From NCBI RefSeq assembly GCF_001640805.2, contig NC_066837.1:21693341-21757340 (forward strand): a DNA stretch of 64,000 bases, written 5' to 3'. The notes under the pieces are model-generated. The model searched no databases and was not told where the DNA came from. It worked only from the letters and a program-made list of their open reading frames with translations. This document shows, piece after piece, positions 44,024 to 64,000 of the stretch. The translations under genes and the position numbers were made by a program. Positions within the stretch are counted from its first letter, which is position 1. Each line of letters opens with the position of its first letter. The DNA is from Lates calcarifer (lineage: Eukaryota; Chordata; Actinopteri; Centropomidae).

Positions 44024-47000
44024 GCGGTTTGTAAATTAGACCATAACAACCAATAAGCCAGCGGATGACTACATGCAGGTATGTAGCCACGCTGCAGCTC
44101 TTGCCATCATCTACATGCCAATATGGTTTTGACTTAAGATTGATTGATAAAATGAGCTGCTTCACCTCTCTGTGTGAGAGAGAGAGGTGGAGTCAGTGCT
44201 CCGGAGTTCCACACTGAATATGGTAAGTAGTGAAAAGGAGGGTGATACAGAGAAGGGGATGGACCCTTTGGTCACAAGTTGGTTGACTTAATGAACTGCC
44301 CCAGGTTCACAGTGGCAATTGGTGTGTGGTAATTTGATTAATTGTAACTTTTTTTGGGGGGGTGGATATGCCATACTCAAGCATCAAGTGACATTATAAA
44401 GAGCCTCGGGTGGTATGTGATTTTTAGACTTTGTCTGTCCTGTTACATTACATGTAATTGCTCCCATTACTCAACTACCTAGCATGTGTTACACTAAGGC
44501 ATTATTTATTGGTTGATATGTGTTGTAATATTTTGTGCACATTTGCTATGTTATGTATATCAGTTTTATAAGACATATCATTTTCTTCTATTTTTAGTGT
44601 GCCTTTTTAACATCTGGCCTGTGGCAACAGATTAAAATTAGCCCTCTAGGCTAACTCTGGCTCATATACAGTTGTGTTGGTATTGATCAGAGCACTTTCC
44701 CTAAACAACATCACCCATGTGTCTCAGGTGAAGTTTGGAGAATACACATTTTTAACAGAAAGTCTGAATGACAAACTGGTGGGTAGCAGATGGTACCAAA
44801 TTGCATTGGATTACTAGAGACTAAAAGTCAGGATAGGTTGGCCTCTGCTGCAAATGTCGCTATCTGTGGAAGTGCAATACAAAATCAGTGGAGTGGCCCT
44901 TTAAGACCATCATTAATTCAGCTGATACTGTGCTTACATGGTGCATGTTCCTAAATTAGTTTCTGTTTAAATCAATCACCACACAGTAAACCTGGGGCCA
45001 CATAATATTCCAGCATTGAAATACTGTACACAATGTACAGAGAGTGGGAGGAATGGTGTTTTAATACCAGCAGATTAATCCAACCATAGACACTGGACTA
45101 CATAGACCTAAAAATAATCTGCAACAGATCATTTAGCTCACCCTGCAAATTGCTTCATGTTAGGTCATTTTAAATATCATTCCATATGACAAATGATACA
45201 CACATGTAACTACACAAAACAACTGTGTAATTCTGAGAAAAGGCTTGTTATATTTTCCTGTATCTGAACTATTGTGGACAGGAAAGACTCACGCGAATCA
45301 AAGATATCCAGAGTTTTAAATGATGAGAGAAAAACAGAGGCGCCCATATGGACCAAATTAGAATATCTTCATTATGGTGGCACATTAAAATACAGCTATA
45401 AAGAAGGCATTTTAATGTTTGAAACAGACACTAGTGTCACTTGGTTTTATCTTATAAATTCTGAATGAACAAATCCTACAATGACCACCATTTTGGGCAC
45501 TGCTTAAGTACTCTGCCGTCATAGCTCAGCAGCTAAGGAGGAACTGAACACCTGAAGTGTTGTATGTCGTGTACTTTAAATAGGCAAGTTGTATACTGTG
45601 CACTAAGAACATTTTTGTCTCTTTTCAGTACTAGCTCTATTTAGCTCCAGGTGCTCTGCCCTTTCTTAACTTGTTCAACAGAGTACCAGTCATCTTTACA
45701 TCATCACCACCACATGAAAAACAAAATAAAACAAAAACTGTGCATGTTCTAAACACAGAAATGTGAACGGAGTTGCTGTAACATGTAAGACTGTCACATG
45801 GAGTGTGGTCCAACTTTGCAAGTAACAAGAGGAGGCGGCTGAGTGCTGGGGAGATGAACATAAACACAGGTTTCTACAGAAGACCATAAAGCCAAAGCAC
45901 ACTATCCAGACTGCCACCAATGACTAGTCAGAGAGCTCTAGTGACCACCAGTCAGAGGCAGTATGAGCTAGTCTGCCTCAGATGGTCTCTTTCATTCAGA
46001 GTTGACAAGGGCCAAATGGTTGATTCAACATGCACAATCAACTTGACTAGTAAGTGAACTCTGAGCAGAGACAGCAAGTGCTTTTAAGACTAGACAGAGC
46101 TGTCAAAGATAGCAAAACCAAATCTTCTGGAAGGGGAAATCTGTGGAAGACGCTAACCAAAACTCTTTATATTCCCTTTATGTTCCTCTTAATTAACCAG
46201 AATGTTAAATTCCCAAATCTACTAAGCAAGTGTCTCACACAGCTTTTTACCTGCTGATCCTAACGCTTTATGCTGATAAAATGTCTATTTAGTGATATGT
46301 TCAAACCTGAGATACCATTATGTTATGATGTTCCCTAACAACACCATTAAAACTGAGATATTTCTGTTCCCTTATCCTAATTTCCTTGTTTGTTAGTGTG
46401 ACATGATATCATTGGAGCCACTAGTATCTAATAACATTTAAAAATTGAGTGCTGCAGATATGCACAAAGCCTGGTTATGCTAACAATGATAAGAAGTATA
46501 GATGGAGTTACACAGTAAACTTAATTGACTTCTTTTCCCCTTAAGTGTCATCTGTCTCTGACTGAAATTAGTTTGAGCGCACAATCCATTTTTTTGTTTT
46601 TCATTTGGCTCATCATGCCAGAGACTTAAAGTATGTTGTCTATGATATGAGAGGGTCAAGGTTCAAATATTTAAAGAAAAATTAAGACAAAACTGCAAAA
46701 CCTAAAGTCATTTAAGCTGAAAGTGTATGTGATTCATTTCAATTTTCACTTACATGCTCTTCTTACTCAAAAAGGGAAAGAGCAAGTCAGCCAATTGGCA
46801 GTTTAAATTTATGAAACGTTTGTGCAGACTGAGACCTCAACTTGTACAAGACTCAACGGGCTTCATGTAATGACTCACAGACTGCTGTGGGTTAGAACAG
46901 ACTGACTGATTTCTCTGTGTTGTGGTGCAAAAGTGAATAAGAGATGAAAGAAAAAATAAAAGAGAAGGGGAGACCTTGGGTGAAAATGAGTAGAGGCAAC

Positions 47001-47290
47001 TCTAAATAAGTGGGGTTCCCAACACCCATGAATCTGAAGCACACCTTCATTATAAAGGGATCCATAAATAAGACAGAATAATAAATAAAATACAACAAAA
47101 ACGCAACAGAAAAGGCAACACTGCTGGTTATCAGTCTCCTTGCTCTTTTTCCCTTCTCTATGTCATTTTCCCTCTTTTTGTAGCTGGTGCTTGTGATTGG
47201 ACAGGAGACAGTACTCTCTCCTTATGTCTCCCACTTGACCAGCCTACCTTTGACTCTCCCTACTTCCTTCTTTCTTCCTCTGTCGCTCTC
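43600..47290 (-). other. Probable prkaca 3' UTR and flanking sequence
   Basis: No coding exon recognised. Contains a (TG)n/(CG)n tract near 43661-43730 and the (TAA)20 run at 43963-44022. The rest is AT-rich. How much is transcribed cannot be decided from sequence. Confidence 0.4.
43963..44022. repeat. (TAA)20 microsatellite
   Basis: Sixty bases of perfect trinucleotide repeat, probably highly polymorphic. It gives spurious poly-Tyr and poly-Leu frames on the minus strand. Confidence 0.95.
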
Positions 47291-47295
47291 TAACT

Positions 47296-59522
<12,227 letters not shown>

Positions 59523-60166
59523 GATGACAACTTGTCAACGGGCGATCCGTGGCTTTTTGGCCGCCCTGCAGCCTTCTCAAGCCGGTCTAAGCTCGATTAG
59601 GTCTGAACGGTGTGCCCTAAATCCAGCGGTACCAAGCGCTAACTCCGAGCTCTTGATCTTTAATAGCCTGACAGCTGCTGCTGATGCGGTGCCACGGCGA
59701 GACGGGCTCACTCACTCCACGGTCACCAACGACCGGCGACCAATATTGAGCTTAAAACCACGGGGAGCTGACGTTGTGGTATCTCGGTCGCTGGGGCTTC
59801 GCTGGACTGTCAGGCCGAGCTCGGTGCAATTGGCCTGAACACGGAGGATCCAGTCTTCTCCTGTCCCTCCTTGCAGCCCCCGCCGAGCGAGGCCCCCCGG
59901 CTCCCCACCTCTCCCCCAGCCCAAAAAACAGCGACACCGAGGGCGGGGATGCAATATTCCCAATCGAAAGCCTGCCACTTTTCGTTAGCGAACCCAGCTT
60001 TTAAAAAGTAAAGCTCGGCGGGGTCCGACAACGACGGGAATTCGCCCAAATCAACATTGGCCCCCAGTAGCCTCGGAGACGAGCGAGATGACGGAACTAC
60101 AGCCTAGAGAACGTCCCGCCTAGTCGCCAGAACCCGGGTTGATTGACAGCTGGAGCTAGGCTGGGG

Positions 60167-60425
60167 ATTGGCCACTTCTCAACGCGCTGTGCCACGGAGC
60201 GCTCCGATTGGGCCTGCCCAATCCATCAACAACGGCAGCGTCCCGCCGCCCTACAAAAAACAAGCGAGGGGAACGTCACCGATTATTTTCCTCCCGACGA
60301 CGTACGCGCCCACTTTCTCTGGTTTCTCTCCCCCATTGGCTTCGAGCGGCCGAACTGTGGGAATCTTGGTCAATGCGAGGATGTCTATTGGCTGTCAGCG
60401 GCGCTTGACAGGAATGCGCCCCCCC

Positions 60426-60467
<42 letters not shown>

Positions 60468-60529
60468 ACTCCCTCCTCCTCCCCTCATCGCCGCCAAGCG
60501 ACTGATACACGTTCGGCTAAGTGACGTCA
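60167..60529 (-). promoter_or_regulatory. CpG-rich prkaca promoter with four CCAAT boxes and a full CRE
   Basis: Upstream of the prkaca ATG (59522) the sequence is CpG-rich. Read on the minus strand there are four CCAAT boxes, at 60167-60171, 60207-60211, 60335-60339 and 60387-60391. A perfect palindromic CRE, TGACGTCA, is at 60522-60529. An A-rich run (60429-60457) lies between. The number of NF-Y sites suggests the core promoter is within 60.1-60.5 kb. Confidence 0.6.
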
Positions 60530-60599
60530 ACCGCGAGCTATTTTTAGAAATGTTGGTCAGAATTTAACGCACGCGCGGCGCGGTCTGGCTGGCAGGACT

Positions 60600-61900
60600 T
60601 CTAAACAGATCGCAGACGGCCGTGCATGGAGGAAGAGTTTATCTGGTGGGAAATGAATCACTCACGGGAAATAAAAGACAAATCTTTTTACAATCGGTGC
60701 TGGATGAAAACACGCAGAGCTGCATACTGTCTAAGTGTCTGTCCGTCTGTGCACCAATGACCTTTTACGGTCGTTGAGCCAGTAGAATCCTCGAGCAGCG
60801 TCTTTGCTATCCCCTCCATCCCTACACCTGGATTAAATATGGGGCGAGTACAGCAGATGCCCAAGGGTCCCTTATTATCAGGATTCTCAAAAGGCACAAA
60901 TTCACACAGCTTTGCATCTCAATGTCTAATTTCAATAACAATTTGAGCTTGCATTGGTAAAAATCCAAATTTAAAAATAAAATGAACAAACACCTATGCT
61001 ATAAATAGGAGGTCCCTACAGCTACTGTGGGGTCTGACACTATATTAGGTCTCTACAGCCACCTGCTTATGTAAAAGGGGCCTAAACTACTCATGTATAA
61101 GCCACACTGATAAATATTCAGTCATCACAGTCCCTCCTAAATATTATTATAGAAGCTTTGAGTAATATCTATGAGTGCTGGCCTGGGCTCCATTTCACTG
61201 TCAGTTAATTGTGTAATTTCTCTGGCATGGATTTTTCCAAACCATAATCCCCATCTGTAACATACTAGTTTTAATTGTCGTATAATCTTTATTGTATACA
61301 CCCAAGAACAAAAAGATACACACTTTACAGTGCACATCTTAACATTTGCAGAGCAAATGTTTCACATTCACCATTGTTTAACTTGCTGATCACTTGTCAA
61401 TTGATTTTGTCATTTGAGCACTACCACATGATGCAGCACATGGATTTTGCTACGAAATATGAATATGCAGCGTTTTGCAAGACGCAGGCTACAACACTTG
61501 TACCTGGCCCCTGGATTCCAACCATCCAAAGACTCTTGCTAAACAGTGTAGACATGTGAGAAGCAGACAGAGGTAACAGATGGATGGACGGAGGAGTTGG
61601 TCCCTTCAACTCAGAAGAGATAAAATGGGTGAGAGCAGACAGTCCCCCTCCCTTTTGTGCTGCAGTTGCCTGGCAACATGAGGCTAGAGTGAAAATGGTG
61701 GAGTGATGCTGCTGCATTTTATGAATGAAATTGGAAAAAAAGAGAGGAGGCAGAGATGGGGGGTGGGGTGGGAGAGAGAGAGAGAGAGTGGGCCGATGCA
61801 CACAGGCACACACGTACACACTGAGTCTCACTACTGTTGCTGTGCTTCCTTCCTCATTAGTCAAGATGGAAAGCAGTGTAAGATGTGGTGATACCAGAAA
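60600..61900. other. Interval between prkaca promoter and asf1b 3' end
   Basis: No gene recognised. AT-rich for the most part, with a short GA run near 61771-61788. Confidence 0.5.
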
Positions 61901-61925
61901 GCAGCACAAGGTCCACAAAACAAAC

Positions 61926-61931
61926 TTTATT
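61926..61931 (-). other. Polyadenylation signal of asf1b
   Basis: AATAAA on the minus strand about 930 nt past the stop codon, giving a 3' UTR of roughly 0.95 kb. Confidence 0.45.
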
Positions 61932-62860
61932 AACCCCATCACTGTTGTTATAAACACTGAGGCAGAGAATATATAGTAAGTACAAAAAAACCTCTTCTCA
62001 TCCTGAAGACAAAATAAGCACTTGGTAAATATTATTTACAGTAAGCCTAAATGCTCAAAGTAACTCAACTGCAATATGGCACCCTCCTCACCTTTACCTC
62101 TGTGTTATGTGCATAATTACAGACATCTTATTTAACATTTCAGAGAACTTTTTCTGAACTGGGGCCTGTCTGAGGCAGCATGTTTACAGACTTATCTGGA
62201 CAACTCAAGGGTAAAACTTGCAAGTATAAGGTTGTACTCTGCATAACCTGTCCAGCTACCTGTAACTAAAGCTGCTTCATACAACATGGCTCATGATCTA
62301 AATCCAAGATTTGTTTCCACAGTTACTCCAGATGATACAAATGTACATCGCTTGACACAAACCTTCAGGACAATGCATTGCTTTGCTACAAGCGGCTGGT
62401 GCTACACCTACTCTGATATGCAGAGCACTGCCCATAGCTTGGATCTGTGCTCAAGAGGACAAATAAACAGCACAGTATGGGTACCAAATGGGTCAACATC
62501 AGAGTATGACTTGCAAGTCTCAAAGCTGTGAGGACATGACAGACCTGTTGTAAGATCGCCCCACCCTGATGACTCAAAATTCCTCTGGCTGTTTTTTTAA
62601 CATAATCTAAGACAGATACGGTAAAATAAGGCAATGCTGGTTGTGCAGATCTGTGTGTGTGTTGAAAAACAGAGAGAGAGCACAAGAGAGAAAAACAGTT
62701 GGTAAGTATTCCAGATCCATCCCATTTGTGTATATTGTATAAAAAGAGTGTCCCTGCTGCCACGTCCGTGCTTCCTGTTAATGTCCACACGTCATGTTGA
62801 GATGTGGGTGAATGTACAGATAAGAAGGGCTTCATGTCCATTATGTTAATCTGGTGACTC

Positions 62861-63058
62861 TTACATGCAGTCCATGGAGTTGTCTGGCATCAGTCCAAGA
62901 GGTGGCATCTTTCCTGGTATACAGGACGGAGGGAGCATGCCGCTGATGTTGGGGGACGGGTCGACATTCTCGCTGTCCTCCATCTTGTCCGCCAAGCCCT
63001 CCCAGTTGATGTGGAAGCGGGTGACACGGGGGTTGGAGGCTAAAATATTTCTCTGGAG
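62861..63058 (-). CDS. asf1b: Histone chaperone ASF1B, last coding exon (partial gene)
   Basis: ASF1 binds H3-H4 dimers and hands them to CAF-1 and HIRA during replication and chromatin assembly. This exon encodes the last 65 residues plus stop, starting LQRNILASNPRVTRFHINWE, the end of the conserved immunoglobulin-like core. A variable tail follows, with DSENVDPSPN and the final MPDNSMDCM. The acceptor is TTAG at 63059-63062. The vertebrate-type tail and position next to prkaca favour asf1b over asf1a. Upstream exons lie beyond the window's right edge. Confidence 0.93.
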   Translation of the reverse strand, partial: LQRNILASNPRVTRFHINWEGLADKMEDSENVDPSPNISGMLPPSCIPGKMPPLGLMPDNSMDCM

Positions 63059-64000
63059 CTAAGAGGATGAAAGCAATGGGTAAAATATCAAAAAAACAAA
63101 AACAAAAAAACACTGTGTACAGTGAATCTTACATTTCCCTGAATATAACACATCATTTTCATCAGACCCTCCCTGCCTGGTGTACACCCACATTTTTCAA
63201 ACTCTACACTGTCTTTATAAAGCAGACTCTCTGTTAAAAATGTGTCTCTGTGTTACCACCATAACAATGTCTAGGTCTGCCATTGAGCAGGTCAAGGGAG
63301 TAAATAGTTATTTTCAACCAATTAATCTGTTGATTATAGTAAGGAGACATTGAATATTTTAGTCTTTTAAATGTCAGTAAAGAGAGCAAAATGCCAATCA
63401 CAGTTTCATTAAGCACAAGATGATGTTTTAAAATTTCTTTTCTGAGAAGCTACAACAAGTGAATGTGTTGTACCATTCCTTGATAAACACTTTAAATACT
63501 ACAGATTGTAAAAATTGTCAATCAATTAATCCTGATGCAATATTTTTGACACTGTTTTCACACAGTCTCATGTTCTCAGACAGAGTTATGGGTCATTATC
63601 TTAATTTCTCAACAACAGGTACAACACTGTAAAGATGGTTTAATGTTTTTTACCCCTTATATTTGCAAAAACATGACAGAGAAAAAAAAAACTAAACATA
63701 TGCTAAACATATCCTTCATGACTAGTCACATTTGACAACTGACTAATATTCAAGGAATTCACCCCGTGTCTATAAATATAAAACTTTTCTTTCAAAATAA
63801 TTAGATTTATAATTAAACTATTTGTGTGAGTATCTAAGAAAAAAAATCAGACTGAAATCTCAGCTTCATTGCATCACACATTTTTTGAACCCCTCTCCAA
63901 AAGGCAGCATAAAACCACAAAAGATTTACAGTTGACTCACCATTACCTAAAACTAAAAGTGACACCCCAAATCTTTAACATTTAAATGAAGGGAAGGGAC
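63059..64000 (-). other. asf1b intron, continuing past the window edge
   Basis: AT-rich with no asf1b exon visible; the preceding coding exon must lie beyond 64000. Confidence 0.6.

Noticed and set aside
43768..44165. Frames with long poly-Leu or poly-Tyr
   Set aside because: Produced by the (TAA)20 microsatellite.
44305..44315. Match to the first part of miR-27 (TTCACAGTGGC)
   Set aside because: The match stops after 11 bases and no hairpin is evident; the human miR-23a/27a/24 cluster lies elsewhere on 19p13.

Overview
The window reads as nuclear DNA of a ray-finned fish, probably a compact-genome teleost. Evidence: intron-rich vertebrate genes, many (CA)n tracts, short introns and MITE-like repeats. 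No prokaryotic, organellar or viral genes are seen. Genes were called by joining open stretches at GT/AG boundaries, keeping phase, and comparing with remembered vertebrate families; no database was searched.

Layout. 1-3.8 kb: gene-poor, with one possible leader exon. 3.8-6.7 kb (minus): dnajb1, three exons, with a heat-shock element upstream. 9.3-20.3 kb (plus): tecr, twelve coding exons plus an alternative first exon at 12.75 kb. 21.2-23.2 kb (minus): ndufb7, convergent with tecr. 24.5-30.4 kb (minus): an 18-exon gene for a p97/VCP-type AAA+ ATPase that looks like a diverged paralog. 33.8-43.0 kb (minus): samd1, seven exons, with a CpG-rich first exon. 47.3-59.5 kb (minus): prkaca, the PKA catalytic alpha subunit, eleven exons, with a one-base frameshift in exon 10. 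62.9 kb to the right edge (minus): the last exon of asf1b.

From memory, dnajb1-tecr-ndufb7 and samd1-prkaca-asf1b are two blocks of human 19p13.12. Here they are adjacent, with the VCP-like gene between them. The genes do not form one pathway: they are housekeeping and signalling genes (protein folding and unfolding, very-long-chain fatty acid synthesis, complex I, chromatin, cAMP signalling).

I found no wholly new multi-gene system. The most notable points are: (1) tecr's alternative first exon contains, inside its own coding sequence, the 3' splice site used by the normal transcript; (2) the diverged VCP paralog, with an altered D1 Walker A loop and an exon whose acceptor is led by a (TG)n tract; (3) the prkaca frameshift; (4) an in-frame upstream ATG in samd1 that would add a hydrophobic N-terminal segment; (5) several dispersed and foldback repeats.
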